A stretch of 64,000 bases of DNA from Butyricicoccus_A sp963620595 (GTDB lineage: Bacteria > Bacillota > Clostridia > Oscillospirales > Butyricicoccaceae), in contig CAVFAY010000011.1 of assembly GCA_963620595.1 (NCBI GenBank), positions 17,927 through 81,926 of the forward strand, given 5' to 3'. The first letter of the stretch is position 1. The number at the start of each line of letters is the position of its first letter. The notes beneath the pieces were generated by a model that saw nothing but the letters and a program-made list of their open reading frames with translations, searched no databases and was not told the DNA's origin. This document shows positions 24,901 to 34,202 of this stretch, in pieces. Both the position numbers and the translations under genes were made by a program.

Positions 24901-25992
24901 ATGAAAAAATTCGTTATCGAGCGGGAAAAGCTCAAGGAGAATTCCCGCATCATTCAAAAAAAAGCCGGCGTGCCGGTCTTTGCCGTATTGAAGGCAGATG
25001 GCTATGGCTTTGGTATGAAGCAGATGGCAGAGGTCTTGAAGGAGGCCGGCATCCGTATGTTTGCGGTGACGGAACCGGAGGACGCGCAGCGTCTGCGCGA
25101 CTGGGGCTATACTGAAGAAGACATTCTCGTCATGCGCTCCACAGCTATGGCGGATGAAGCGTATCAGGTCGTACAGGCAAACGCGATTGCAACGGTCGGT
25201 TCGCCGGAAGCTGCTCAATGCCTGCATGAAGTCGCACAGGGCTGCGGCATCCAGGCAAAGGCGCATGTCAAGATTGACACGGGCATGGGACGCTATGGCT
25301 TTTTGCCGGATCAGTATGCAGAGATCAAGAATGTGTACACCCAGTGTTCGGGCATTCAGGTAACCGGTATTTATACGCATTTTCACTCCTCGTTTGCCGA
25401 TGAAGCGGCGACACGCGGACAATACAAGCAACTGTGTCACATCATCAGTCAGCTGGAAGCAGATGGCATCTGCGTGGGGATACGCCATGCGGCAAACTCC
25501 AATGGCGTGTTCCGCTATAATGACATGATGTTGGATGCGGTTCGCGTCGGCTCCGCCTTTACCGGACGTATTGTCAACGGCGCAAAGTATGGGCTGTCCC
25601 GTTTGGGATACCTCGAAAGCCGCGTCATTGAGACGCGCACCGTGCCAAAGGGACATACCTTTGGCTATGGCGCAGGCTATGTCGCAAAGGATACCACGCG
25701 CGTAGCGGTTGTACCGGTCGGCTACACAGACGGCTTCTCTGTGGAGAAAAAGCGCGATTTGTTCCGTCCGCGCGATGTCATGCGCTATGTCAAGAATGAT
25801 TTGGAAGACGGCAGAGGAAAGGGCAATATCTACATCAGCATTGCCGGACATCGCGTCCGCGTGCTGGGACATGTAGGTCTGTGCCATGTCTCCTGCGATG
25901 TGACAGGACTGGATATCAAAAACGGAGACACGGCGATTCTCGATGTCAATCCGTTGTATCTCAGCCCGTTGGTGACGAAGGAATATGTCTGA
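24901..25992 (+). CDS. alr: Alanine racemase
   Basis: PLP enzyme that makes D-alanine for peptidoglycan. The 363-aa protein has PLP-binding Lys31 in AVLKADGYGFG and the second catalytic base Tyr256 in TFGYGAGY. The start at 24901 follows the FemAB stop by one base; GGAAGAG inside that gene serves as ribosome binding site. The end overlaps the next gene by 8 bases, so the genes are translationally coupled. Confidence 0.93.
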   Translation: MKKFVIEREKLKENSRIIQKKAGVPVFAVLKADGYGFGMKQMAEVLKEAGIRMFAVTEPEDAQRLRDWGYTEEDILVMRSTAMADEAYQVVQANAIATVGSPEAAQCLHEVAQGCGIQAKAHVKIDTGMGRYGFLPDQYAEIKNVYTQCSGIQVTGIYTHFHSSFADEAATRGQYKQLCHIISQLEADGICVGIRHAANSNGVFRYNDMMLDAVRVGSAFTGRIVNGAKYGLSRLGYLESRVIETRTVPKGHTFGYGAGYVAKDTTRVAVVPVGYTDGFSVEKKRDLFRPRDVMRYVKNDLEDGRGKGNIYISIAGHRVRVLGHVGLCHVSCDVTGLDIKNGDTAILDVNPLYLSPLVTKEYV

Positions 25993-27349
25993 CGCAAGAT
26001 TGTATGAACAGTTACGGAAACAGGCGGCTCGTAAGGCCGCCCGTTTTCATATGCCGGGACACAAAGGTCGTCCGGTTTTGCCGGAACTGAATTTTCCGTT
26101 TCCGATTGATTATACGGAAATCGAAGGAACCGGCAATTTATATGAAGGCGATGAGCCGATTCTCTCCGCTGAGCGCGATGCCGCGCGGTATTACGGCGCA
26201 CACGACTGCCTGTTTTTGACCGGCGGCTCGACGCAGGCGCTGATGACGGCAATCGGCGCGGCTGTGCCGGAGGGCGGCACGCTGATTTTAGACCGAAACT
26301 GCCATAAATCCGTTACGCACGCGATGGCACTGCTGGATTTGACGCCGGTGTTTGTCGTGCCGGAACCGCTGGACGGAATGCCGGGACTGCTTGAACCGAA
26401 AATAGTGGAACAGACACTGCAAAAGCACCCGCAGGCGTCCGCCGTTCTGGTGACCAGCCCCAATTACTATGGCGTTTTGCAGGATATCTCCCAATTGGCG
26501 GAGATTTGCCATGCGCACGGCATCCCGCTGCTTGTCGATGCGGCGCACGGCGCCCATCTCAAGGCGGTCGGTCTGCCGTCTCCCATCGAACAGGGGGCAG
26601 ATCTCGCGGCGGTAAGTACGCATAAAACGCTGCCAGCATGGGGACAGAGTGCTGTTTTGCTGTCATCCGGCCGCATTCCGTTTGACACCCTGCTGGAGAC
26701 GACACCGCTGTTCGGCACGTCCAGCCCATCGTATCTGCTGCTTGCCTCCATTGATTTGGCGCGGGCTTGGCTGGAAGGGGACGGCGCACAGGCGTATGCG
26801 CAGTGCGCCGTGCGGGTACAGGCGCTCCGGCGGGAGATTGCCCAGACAACGATATTTGATGCCCTGACAGAGGAAAAAGCACCGCTCGATCCGTGCAGAC
26901 TGACCATTCGCTGCACAGATACCAATGTCACGGGACAGGAGCTTTCTGCCATTCTGCATGAGGACTTTGCGATTGATGCGGAGATGGCGGATGCCAATTA
27001 TCTCGTATGCATCTGTACCGGCGCGGACACCGAGCGCGATTATGCGCGGCTCATGGGTGCACTGCGTGACAAGCGGTTTTGTGCGGTGTCAAAGCCAATC
27101 AAACAGCCGCTGCCGTTTCCGGAGCCGGAGCGCGTGTGTTCGGTGCGAAAAGCATGGTTCGGCAAAAAAACAACCGTACCGCTGGGACAGAGTGCCGGAA
27201 AAATCTGCGCGCGTCCGATTACGCCGTATCCGCCCGGCGTGCCGCTTGTGTATCCGGGAGAGCGGATTCGGCAAGTTCACATTGAATTTCTGCGGGACGG
27301 ATGGTATACTGATACTGCATCCATTTGTGTGATGGATGGTGATTTTTGA
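25985..27349 (+). CDS. Orn/Lys/Arg decarboxylase-family PLP enzyme
   Basis: 454-aa fold-type I PLP protein of the short Orn/Lys/Arg decarboxylase group (YaaO/SpeA-like). The N-terminal FHMPGHKG motif, Asp185 and the PLP-binding Lys214 in VSTHKTLPAWGQSA are all present. In Bacillus the yaaO-type gene also lies close to holB and ricT-like genes, so the neighbourhood is conserved even though the substrate is uncertain. Arginine, lysine and ornithine are all possible. It overlaps alr by 8 bases. Confidence 0.85.
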   Translation: MSDARLYEQLRKQAARKAARFHMPGHKGRPVLPELNFPFPIDYTEIEGTGNLYEGDEPILSAERDAARYYGAHDCLFLTGGSTQALMTAIGAAVPEGGTLILDRNCHKSVTHAMALLDLTPVFVVPEPLDGMPGLLEPKIVEQTLQKHPQASAVLVTSPNYYGVLQDISQLAEICHAHGIPLLVDAAHGAHLKAVGLPSPIEQGADLAAVSTHKTLPAWGQSAVLLSSGRIPFDTLLETTPLFGTSSPSYLLLASIDLARAWLEGDGAQAYAQCAVRVQALRREIAQTTIFDALTEEKAPLDPCRLTIRCTDTNVTGQELSAILHEDFAIDAEMADANYLVCICTGADTERDYARLMGALRDKRFCAVSKPIKQPLPFPEPERVCSVRKAWFGKKTTVPLGQSAGKICARPITPYPPGVPLVYPGERIRQVHIEFLRDGWYTDTASICVMDGDF

Positions 27350-27366
27350 GGAAAGGCGGAACCGTC

Positions 27367-28347
27367 ATGACGTTTGCCAGTCTGCTGGGAAATGAGGAAT
27401 TAAAAGCGGCTTGGCGGCATGCCCTGCGCGGACGATTTCCGCAGAGTATTTTGCTGACTGGTCCGAAAGGCATTGGTAAGCTGACGGCGGCGCGTGTGCT
27501 GACCATGGCACTTATGTGCGAGAGCACCGGCGAAAAGCCGTGCGGGCAGTGCGCTGCCTGCCGTAAGGTTGAGCAGAACAATCATTCAGATGTCACCTGT
27601 ATTGATTTGGGTGATGCGGAGATCAAAGTGGATACGGCACGCCGCATTCGGTCGGAATGCGCGGTCTATCCAGGCGACAGTGACCGCCGCATTTTTCTCA
27701 TTCGTCATGCGCAGAACATGAACGCCGCGGCGCAAAATGCGCTGCTCAAGCTGCTGGAAGAACCGCCGGAATATGCCTTCTTTCTTTTAATGACGGAAAA
27801 TGAAAGCGCAATTCTGCCTACGATTTTGTCGCGCTGCACGCAGTATGCGTTGGCGCCATTGGATCGAGGATCAGTGCTGCATCTGCTGCGGCAGCGGTAT
27901 CCGGAAAAGGATGCCGCGGTCTTGCAGTCTGCCGCCGCAGGCTGTCAGGGTATCGCAGGAGATGCGATTGCGGCACTCAGTGAAGAAGCGGAAGAGATCA
28001 CACAGCTGGCGGGCGAATTTTTGTGCGCACTGGACAGCAAAAATGAATTGCGCCTGCTGGAAGCTGCAGAAAACTGCTCCGGCTTGTCGCGGCAGCAGTT
28101 TTCCCATGTGCTGACTGCACTGCGCACAGCTATGCGGGATGCAATTTTCTGCGCACATGGCATGGCATCTCCGCTGCTTCCGGCACTGCAGGAACAGACG
28201 AACTTGGTGAGCCGAAAACTCACCATTCGGCAAATGCTCGCGCTGTACGATTGGATGGGCGAGCTGGATGAACGCATTTCCCGCAATCCGAGCATGGCAC
28301 TGCTGACAGGCTGCCTTGCTGCTGGAAGCTTTGAGCGGATACAATAG
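27367..28347 (+). CDS. holB: DNA polymerase III subunit delta' (HolB-like)
   Basis: Clamp-loader AAA+ subunit, 326 aa. Walker A (GPKGIGKL, 32-39), a four-cysteine zinc module beginning near residue 57 (CESTGEKPCGQCAACRK) and the NALLKLLEEPPEYAFFLL region with the SRC sensor (ILSRCTQYAL) are present. It works with DnaX and delta to load the beta clamp. The ATG at 27367 follows GAGGAAAGGCGG; the TTG at 27346 is less likely. ricT follows after 51 bases. Confidence 0.92.
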   Translation: MTFASLLGNEELKAAWRHALRGRFPQSILLTGPKGIGKLTAARVLTMALMCESTGEKPCGQCAACRKVEQNNHSDVTCIDLGDAEIKVDTARRIRSECAVYPGDSDRRIFLIRHAQNMNAAAQNALLKLLEEPPEYAFFLLMTENESAILPTILSRCTQYALAPLDRGSVLHLLRQRYPEKDAAVLQSAAAGCQGIAGDAIAALSEEAEEITQLAGEFLCALDSKNELRLLEAAENCSGLSRQQFSHVLTALRTAMRDAIFCAHGMASPLLPALQEQTNLVSRKLTIRQMLALYDWMGELDERISRNPSMALLTGCLAAGSFERIQ

Positions 28348-28398
28348 ATTTTATGGGAGAGCGTGTTGCCGGTTTGGCAAGACGCAGGAGGAAAGATT

Positions 28399-29628
28399 TT
28401 GGCTCAGATTATAGGCGTCCGATTCAAAGAAGTCGGAAAAGTATATTATTTTGATCCGTGCGGTATTGAAACGACGGTGGGACAGCATGTCATTGTCGAG
28501 ACAGCGCGCGGTGTAGAATACGGAGAAGTCGCAATTGCCAACAAGGACATCGCAGAGGGCGAAGTCATCAAGCCACTCAAGAAGCTGCTGCGCGTTGCGA
28601 CACATTCAGATGAAAAGGTCGTGGAGACCAATCAGAAGCGAGCAAAGGAAGCCTTTGCAATTTGTGAAAAGAAGATTGTTGAGCATAAGCTGGATATGAA
28701 GCTGGTCTCAGTTGAATATACGTTTGACCTCAACAAAGTACTGTTTTACTTTACCGCGGATGGCCGTGTGGATTTCCGTGAGCTGGTCAAGGATCTGGCA
28801 TCGGTGTTCCGCACACGCATTGAGCTGCGCCAGATCGGCGTGCGCGATGAGGCGAAGGTTTTCGGCGGACTGGGTATTTGCGGCAGACCGCTGTGCTGTG
28901 CATCGTTTTTGGACGATTTTCAGCCAGTTTCCATTAATATGGCAAAACAACAGAATCTGTCGCTCAATCCGACAAAGATTTCCGGCACTTGCGGCAGACT
29001 CATGTGCTGCCTGAAATACGAGCAGGAAGCGTATGAGGAGCTGTCGCGCGTGACACCGCGTGTAGATTCCACAGTGCAGACGCCGGACGGCGTTGGCGTG
29101 GTACTCAGCAATGCCATGCTGCGCGGACAGTGCACGGTACAGTTGGAGGATGATCCGGATACGCCGCGCGTCTATGCCTGCACTGACTGTCAGGTATTGC
29201 AGGCGGGTCGCAGAACACGCCGCCCGACAACGCGCTCGACAACCGCCGCACCAAAGGTAGCAGAAAAGCTGGTTGATACGGTGGAGACACCGGAGGCAGT
29301 TGCCGAACCGCAGCAGGAGCGCCGCCGTACCGAGCACCCGAAGCGCCGCCGGAAAAATCCGGAGGCTGCCCCGAAGCTGAACCATGAAAAAGAACCCGGT
29401 GAAAAGCAGGAAAGATCGGGAAAATTCAGTGACAAGCCACATAAAAATCGCCCGCGCCGTCCGCGCCGGGAGCGCAGCAAAAATGAGCAGGGAGATTCAC
29501 GTCCGGCACGCAGCGAGCGCCGGGTATCAGAGGATAAGGAATTTGTCGATGCACATCGTCCGCCGCGCCGCCGTCGTCCGAAGAAACGTCCAAAGGAAGA
29601 AAACAAAACCGGTTCGTCGGAAGCATAA
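28399..29628 (+). CDS. ricT: RicT (YaaT, PSP1-domain) with a long basic tail
   Basis: 409-aa PSP1-domain protein. In Bacillus RicT forms the Fe-S RicAFT complex that guides RNase Y in mRNA maturation and affects sporulation and biofilm genes. Paired cysteine motifs GICGRPLCC (Cys161, 166, 167) and GTCGRLMCC (Cys198, 203, 204) match the cluster-binding pattern. After about residue 268 comes a tail of roughly 140 residues dominated by Arg, Lys, Pro and Glu, which the Bacillus protein lacks; it may bind RNA. The start is TTG at 28399 with AGGAGGAAAG upstream. holB precedes it as in Bacillus. Confidence 0.9.
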   Translation: MAQIIGVRFKEVGKVYYFDPCGIETTVGQHVIVETARGVEYGEVAIANKDIAEGEVIKPLKKLLRVATHSDEKVVETNQKRAKEAFAICEKKIVEHKLDMKLVSVEYTFDLNKVLFYFTADGRVDFRELVKDLASVFRTRIELRQIGVRDEAKVFGGLGICGRPLCCASFLDDFQPVSINMAKQQNLSLNPTKISGTCGRLMCCLKYEQEAYEELSRVTPRVDSTVQTPDGVGVVLSNAMLRGQCTVQLEDDPDTPRVYACTDCQVLQAGRRTRRPTTRSTTAAPKVAEKLVDTVETPEAVAEPQQERRRTEHPKRRRKNPEAAPKLNHEKEPGEKQERSGKFSDKPHKNRPRRPRRERSKNEQGDSRPARSERRVSEDKEFVDAHRPPRRRRPKKRPKEENKTGSSEA

Positions 29629-29637
29629 CAGAGAGAA

Positions 29638-29666
29638 AGCGTCTGCCGATTGGCAGGTGCTTTTTT
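29638..29666 (+). terminator. Terminator after ricT
   Basis: Stem AGCGTCTGCC / GGCAGGTGCT (two wobble pairs), GATT loop, T6. Ends the FemAB-to-ricT operon. Confidence 0.8.
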
Positions 29667-29677
29667 CGTCAGGATGC

Positions 29678-29706
29678 TTGATGAATAGAGGCGTATATGC
29701 TACACT
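29678..29706 (+). promoter_or_regulatory. degV promoter
   Basis: TTGATG (29678-29683), 17-bp spacer, TACACT (29701-29706). Confidence 0.6.
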
Positions 29707-29748
29707 GAGAACAGGAAAAAATGATAGGCAGAATAGGAAGAAATGATT

Positions 29749-30615
29749 ATGAGTAATATAGCAATTATTGCGGATTCCAGCTGCGATTTTACGCCGGAAC
29801 GAGCAGAAAAAGCCGGATTTTTCGTTGTACCGCTGCAAGTCACCTTTGAGGACGGAACGGTCTATCGGGACGGCGTGGATCTGACGAGTGAGGAATTTTT
29901 TCAAAAGCTCGCCGCGAGCAAGAACCTGCCAAAGACCAGTCAGCCGACCATTGAGACATGGATGGACGCGATGAGGCGTTATGCCGATTATGATGACATT
30001 ATCGTTATCACGGTGTCCGGAAAGGTGTCCGGTTCGCTGAGCGGTGCCAGTATGGCGCGGAGGATGCTGCGAGAGGAGGAACAGTTTCAGCCGAATATTC
30101 ATTTGGTCGATTCCATGACCGCTTCCGGCGCAGTGGCAGGCTTCGCCCTGGAAGCCGTGCGCATGGTGCGTGAAGGCTGTCAGGCACAGGAAATTCTCAA
30201 TCGTATGATGTATTTGCAGAATCATTTAGCAGTGTACTTTATTTTTGACAGCTTGGAATATCTGCGCAAGGGCGGTCGCATCGGCAAGGCAACGGCACTG
30301 GCAGGAAAGGTCATGGGCATCAAGCCACTGCTCACATTTTTTGAGGGAGAGCCGAAGAATGTGGATAAAGTGCGCGGCGTGCAGGCAGGCTGCAAAAAAC
30401 TGGTGGATGGATTTTTACAGCGTGCGGCAGATCTGCACCGCGTCATTGTGATTTCTTCCTGTGCACCGGATCGCGTCAAGCTCATCACGCAAATGCTTCA
30501 GACGCACATCAGCGATATTCAGATCACGTATGTGGAGATCGGCTCAGTCATCGGCACATACGTCGGTCCGGGCGGCATTTCTTTGGTGTATGAAGAAAAA
30601 GAAGCGCGCTGGTAA
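29749..30615 (+). CDS. DegV-family fatty-acid-binding protein
   Basis: 288-aa DegV (FakB-like) protein. The family holds a fatty acid for phosphorylation by the FakA kinase. IIADSSCDF at the N-terminus, the lipid-contacting GKVSGSLSGA and the KGGRIGKATAL segment are typical. An upstream ATG at 29743 is possible; 29749 has better spacing from AGGAAG. No fakA is in the window. The HydF-like gene follows after 134 bases with its own promoter. Confidence 0.9.
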   Translation: MSNIAIIADSSCDFTPERAEKAGFFVVPLQVTFEDGTVYRDGVDLTSEEFFQKLAASKNLPKTSQPTIETWMDAMRRYADYDDIIVITVSGKVSGSLSGASMARRMLREEEQFQPNIHLVDSMTASGAVAGFALEAVRMVREGCQAQEILNRMMYLQNHLAVYFIFDSLEYLRKGGRIGKATALAGKVMGIKPLLTFFEGEPKNVDKVRGVQAGCKKLVDGFLQRAADLHRVIVISSCAPDRVKLITQMLQTHISDIQITYVEIGSVIGTYVGPGGISLVYEEKEARW

Positions 30616-30649
30616 AAAGCAGGTGCGTTCTGCACAGTTTACATTTTCA

Positions 30650-30658
30650 TGATATAAT
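30650..30658 (+). promoter_or_regulatory. Extended -10 promoter of the HydF-like gene
   Basis: TGATATAAT (TATAAT at 30653-30658). There is no good -35 at 17 bp, so it would rely on the extended -10. Confidence 0.55.
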
Positions 30659-30749
30659 GAAATCCAGTAAAATAAGAATATAGAAAAGAGTTCAAAGGAG
30701 GCTTCCTTCCGCTGCTCAACAGCATAGAGATACAGGGAGGAGAAAGAGC

Positions 30750-31964
30750 ATGAGACATAACTATTTATCGGCAGATTTGGCAGGCGAAATTGGCGGTCAA
30801 AATCGACACATTGTTCTGTTCGGTCAGGTAGGCAGTGGTAAGACGAGTATTTTTAACCTTTTGGTTTCTAATAAGAAAAATATTGAACAGAAGAGCACGA
30901 AAAAGTACAGTCCCATTGTCGGCAGCTGCCGTCTCGGACATATCGGTGAGGTTACACTGATTGATACGGCGGGACTTAATGATGTCAGCGAACTAAACGG
31001 TGAAAATGCCACAACAGTGCGTAATATTGTTCGCCGCGCAGACATTGCGATTTATGTGATCAACATTCAGGAGTTTAACGAAGAAGCACGAGAAACCTAT
31101 CAACATGCATGTGATTGGCTCGTTAAAAATGATGTGCCGTATCTACAGGTATTCAACCGCTGCGATGAGGCGTATGCGGGAGACATTGCAAAACTCAAGA
31201 TGGAATTCCCGGACGCTATTTTTATTTCAGCCAATACGTCTGGTTCGGTATCGCTGCTGCGTGCTCGTCTGTCGCAGATGGTGCGCACAAGCGAGGACTT
31301 TGAGGGCTCACTGATACCGGATAATCTGGTGCGAGAGGGCGATTATGTTCTGATGCTGGTGCCGGAGTCCGGCTTGATTCACGAGTATCTGATTATGATG
31401 GATCTGATTAACCGCGGTGCGCGCTGTGTTATCATTCATGAGGACGATTTAGAAAACGCACTCAAGGAGATTCCGCGTGTCGATCTGGTCATTGCCTACG
31501 CGCGCTCGTTTAGCAAGGTGCGCGACATCGTGCCGGAAACCGTTCCGCTGACTTCTTATTCGCTGCTGTATGCCAAGCAGCGCGGTGTGCTTGAGGACTT
31601 TATCAACGGTGCACGTACACTGAACAATTTGACTGGGGAGAGCAGTATTCTGATTGCGGTGGGCAGCCGCGCGAGTGAAGTGTACAAGGAAATTGGACGC
31701 ATCAAGATTCCGCGTTCACTGCGCCGTCTGATTGGCGAAGAGCTGCAAATTGATTATAATTTCGGCTTGGATTTGCCGGAAAATTTGGCGGAGTATGATC
31801 TGGTCATTCATGACACTGGCGCGACCATGTCTACCCGCTCGGTACAGGCGCGCGTGGCAATCTGCCGCGAAGCAGGTGTTCCGTCCGCAAACTACGGCAC
31901 TGTGCTGGCACAGCTGGCAGGCATCTTGGATCGCTGTGAAGCTGTGCTGCTGCCGAAAGAATAA
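30750..31964 (+). CDS. HydF-like GTPase lacking the Fe-S cluster ligands
   Basis: 404-aa protein that follows the full three-domain plan of HydF, the GTPase scaffold for [FeFe]-hydrogenase maturation. It has Walker A GQVGSGKTS (25-33), G3 DTAG (72-75) and G4 NRCD (136-139). The C-terminal IGRIKIPR and GVPSANYG segments align with HydF. HydF binds its [4Fe-4S] cluster through C-x-H-x(44-53)-H-C-x-x-C. Here those positions read S306-R-A308 and H354-D-T-G-A358, so every cysteine and one histidine is gone. The reading frame is intact. No hydE, hydG or hydrogenase gene is in the window. An H-cluster scaffold role is doubtful; it may be a diverged paralogue with another job. Confidence 0.8.
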   Translation: MRHNYLSADLAGEIGGQNRHIVLFGQVGSGKTSIFNLLVSNKKNIEQKSTKKYSPIVGSCRLGHIGEVTLIDTAGLNDVSELNGENATTVRNIVRRADIAIYVINIQEFNEEARETYQHACDWLVKNDVPYLQVFNRCDEAYAGDIAKLKMEFPDAIFISANTSGSVSLLRARLSQMVRTSEDFEGSLIPDNLVREGDYVLMLVPESGLIHEYLIMMDLINRGARCVIIHEDDLENALKEIPRVDLVIAYARSFSKVRDIVPETVPLTSYSLLYAKQRGVLEDFINGARTLNNLTGESSILIAVGSRASEVYKEIGRIKIPRSLRRLIGEELQIDYNFGLDLPENLAEYDLVIHDTGATMSTRSVQARVAICREAGVPSANYGTVLAQLAGILDRCEAVLLPKE

Positions 31965-31973
31965 ATTTCAGAT

Positions 31974-32013
31974 AAAAAGCAAGAACGGATGTCCGTATGG
32001 GCATCCGTTCTCT
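31974..32013. terminator. Bidirectional terminator between the HydF-like and idh-like genes
   Basis: 13-bp stem AGAACGGATGTCC / GGGCATCCGTTCT with one G-U and a GTAT loop. An A5 run before it supplies a T-tract for the minus-strand gene. Confidence 0.75.
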
Positions 32014-32045
32014 TATGTAAATAAGTTAGGAAAAGAAAATAGCGT

Positions 32046-33044
32046 CTATAAAACGATACGCTCTGTATTGCCGGTCTGCTGAGAACGAATGAGGGCATCT
32101 GCGGTTACGCAGGCAGCATAGCCGTCCTGCGTGCCCGGACCCGGCTGGTTGGTTCTGCCGCGCAGGTAATCAATCCAGTGCTGCAGCTCATTTTTGTACG
32201 CATCTGGGAAGCGTTCCGACCAGTCATCCATAACCGGAACGGCACACTGCAGGCGCGAACGAACGATAGGAGCAGCCGGAGTCGGCAGACGGAGCGTGCC
32301 CTTTTCGCAGACAATTTCGCAGCCGATTTCATAGCCGTAGTAGCTGTTGGCAGAGGACTCGACATCAATCAGCACACCGCTTTCCGACCACATGAGCACG
32401 AGCTGCGGATCATGCAGACCGGATTCGGCAAAGCCGGTGGGGCGGGAAAAATGTACCTGACCGCGCACCAATTCCTCATCCAGCATCCAGCGGAACAGGT
32501 CGATTTCATGAATGACGATATTGGTAATCTGCATCGGGTCTGTGAAGCCGGGAGCAATGCGCGGGGTACGGCTGATGCAATGCGCCATAATCGGTGCGCC
32601 CAGCTTACCGGATTTGAGAATTTCCTTCATCTTGCGGTAATCTGCATCGAAGCGGCGCATAAAACCCACTTGCACGAGTGTTTCGCCCGCTTCTTTTTCC
32701 GCTTCTACGATTTTCTTGCAGTCCTCGATGGTAGTTGCGAGCGGCTTTTCGCAGAATACCGGCTTGCGGGCTGCGATGCATTTCAGCGTTAAATCGGCGT
32801 GCACGCCGTCCCATGCGGTGATGAGTACGGCATCGACCTGCGGATCGGCAATCAATTCTTCGGCAGAAGAGGCAACACGGGCATGGTACTTGTTTGCAAG
32901 CTCGGTGCACTTTTCTGTGTTCAAATCGTACAGCATTTCAATGTTGACACCTTCGATAACCGTAGACAGGCGCTTTAGATGATCTTGCCCGATAAAGCCT
33001 CCGGCACCGATGACGCCGACAGAGATGATTTCCTTGTTTTTCAT
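32046..33044 (-). CDS. Gfo/Idh/MocA-family oxidoreductase, inositol dehydrogenase-like
   Basis: 332-aa NAD(P)-dependent sugar or polyol dehydrogenase. Rossmann motif GVIGAGGFIG is at the N-terminus, the EKPLA signature near residue 98, and the catalytic HEIDLFRWML helix near 184. The nearest named group is inositol 2-dehydrogenase (IolG). Start at 33044 has AAGGAGGATA upstream. It is divergent from an AraC regulator, with a second Gfo/Idh/MocA enzyme behind that, suggesting a small sugar-oxidation unit under AraC control. Substrate not determined. Confidence 0.87.
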   Translation of the reverse strand: MKNKEIISVGVIGAGGFIGQDHLKRLSTVIEGVNIEMLYDLNTEKCTELANKYHARVASSAEELIADPQVDAVLITAWDGVHADLTLKCIAARKPVFCEKPLATTIEDCKKIVEAEKEAGETLVQVGFMRRFDADYRKMKEILKSGKLGAPIMAHCISRTPRIAPGFTDPMQITNIVIHEIDLFRWMLDEELVRGQVHFSRPTGFAESGLHDPQLVLMWSESGVLIDVESSANSYYGYEIGCEIVCEKGTLRLPTPAAPIVRSRLQCAVPVMDDWSERFPDAYKNELQHWIDYLRGRTNQPGPGTQDGYAACVTADALIRSQQTGNTERIVL

Positions 33045-33196
33045 CGTATATCCTCCTTGCAGCAATATTTGTTGGTTGTTGATTGTATCTGTTGATTTCT
33101 GCTTTCAGTATAGAAAATGCGCGGAGGAAATGACGTAGAGAATCACGCGGAAACCGAAGAATTTCGCGCATTTTTTGTGCACACTGCATGGATACA

Positions 33197-33205
33197 TGAT
33201 ATAAT
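33197..33205 (+). promoter_or_regulatory. Extended -10 promoter of the araC-type gene
   Basis: TGATATAAT (TATAAT at 33200-33205), 36 bases before the start codon. Confidence 0.5.
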
Positions 33206-33240
33206 AGCAGAAAAAACATGGGAAGAAAGGAGAATACATC

Positions 33241-34083
33241 ATGCCGCTTCCCTATGAAAAAGGCGTTGCACAAAAATCCGAACTGTTTGACGCTACGGCA
33301 TCCAAACAGGCGTGTTCTGTCCTGTATTATCTCCAACGGGCAGGACACTTTTATTGTGATACCCATTACACGGTTGAGCGAGACAGCTATCCGAGCTTTT
33401 TGCTGCTGTATGTGCTGCGCGGAGAGATGGAAATTGCAAGCGATGACCACGGTACAGCGCGTGTTGGCGCGGGGGAATTGGCATTTTTGAATTGCTATCA
33501 GCCGCACGCCTATCACGCGGTACAGCCATTGGAATACTTATGGCTGCATTTTGACGGCTCGAACACAGCGGATTTTTATCGAGAGATTTTGCAGACGCAC
33601 GGCGCAGTCATTCACGTGGACGGAAATCGGTATTTGCTGGAGCAGATGCAGCGCATTATCAATCAAATGCAGCAGGTCGGACAGATCAATGAGGTGACGG
33701 CATCGCAGCGGCTGCACACCCTGCTGTGCGGGCTGCTGTACACCACAGACCGCATTGCCGCGGACCATCCACTTATTGCACAGGCGCAGCGGTATTTGCA
33801 CGAACATCTGCGGGAGGAGTTGTCTGTGGCAGAGCTGGCACAGCAGTTTCATCTCAGCGCGTCTCAAATGAATCGGCTGTTTCGCGCGTCTACCGGCCAG
33901 TCTCCGCATGAGTATCTCATCAATCTGCGCATCAATCGGGCTAAGACGCTGCTTAAAGAGACCCAGCTGTCTGTCATTGAGATTGCAGGAGAAGTCGGCT
34001 ATGCGTATGACACGAGCTTTGCGGCGGCATTTCGCGCAAAAACCGGCATGTCTCCGCGTCAATTTCGCAACATGCCGGTATGA
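33241..34083 (+). CDS. AraC-family transcriptional regulator
   Basis: 280-aa regulator with an N-terminal cupin-like sensing domain (about 20-110) and two C-terminal helix-turn-helix motifs (about 185-278). These include ELSVAELAQQFHLSASQMNR and the end signature GYAYDTSFAAAFRAKTGMSP. It is divergent from one Gfo/Idh/MocA gene and upstream of another, so it probably activates them in response to a carbohydrate. A strong GAAAGGAG ribosome binding site precedes the ATG. Confidence 0.92.
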   Translation: MPLPYEKGVAQKSELFDATASKQACSVLYYLQRAGHFYCDTHYTVERDSYPSFLLLYVLRGEMEIASDDHGTARVGAGELAFLNCYQPHAYHAVQPLEYLWLHFDGSNTADFYREILQTHGAVIHVDGNRYLLEQMQRIINQMQQVGQINEVTASQRLHTLLCGLLYTTDRIAADHPLIAQAQRYLHEHLREELSVAELAQQFHLSASQMNRLFRASTGQSPHEYLINLRINRAKTLLKETQLSVIEIAGEVGYAYDTSFAAAFRAKTGMSPRQFRNMPV

Positions 34084-34202
34084 TTGGATTGCTTCTGTTT
34101 ATGCGCCGATTGCATCGGTTTTTCCTCGCTTGATTTTATACAATGAAAGCACAGAAAAGAAGAATCAAGTTGCAAATCAATTGGTTTTAGGAGGAAAAGA
34201 CG

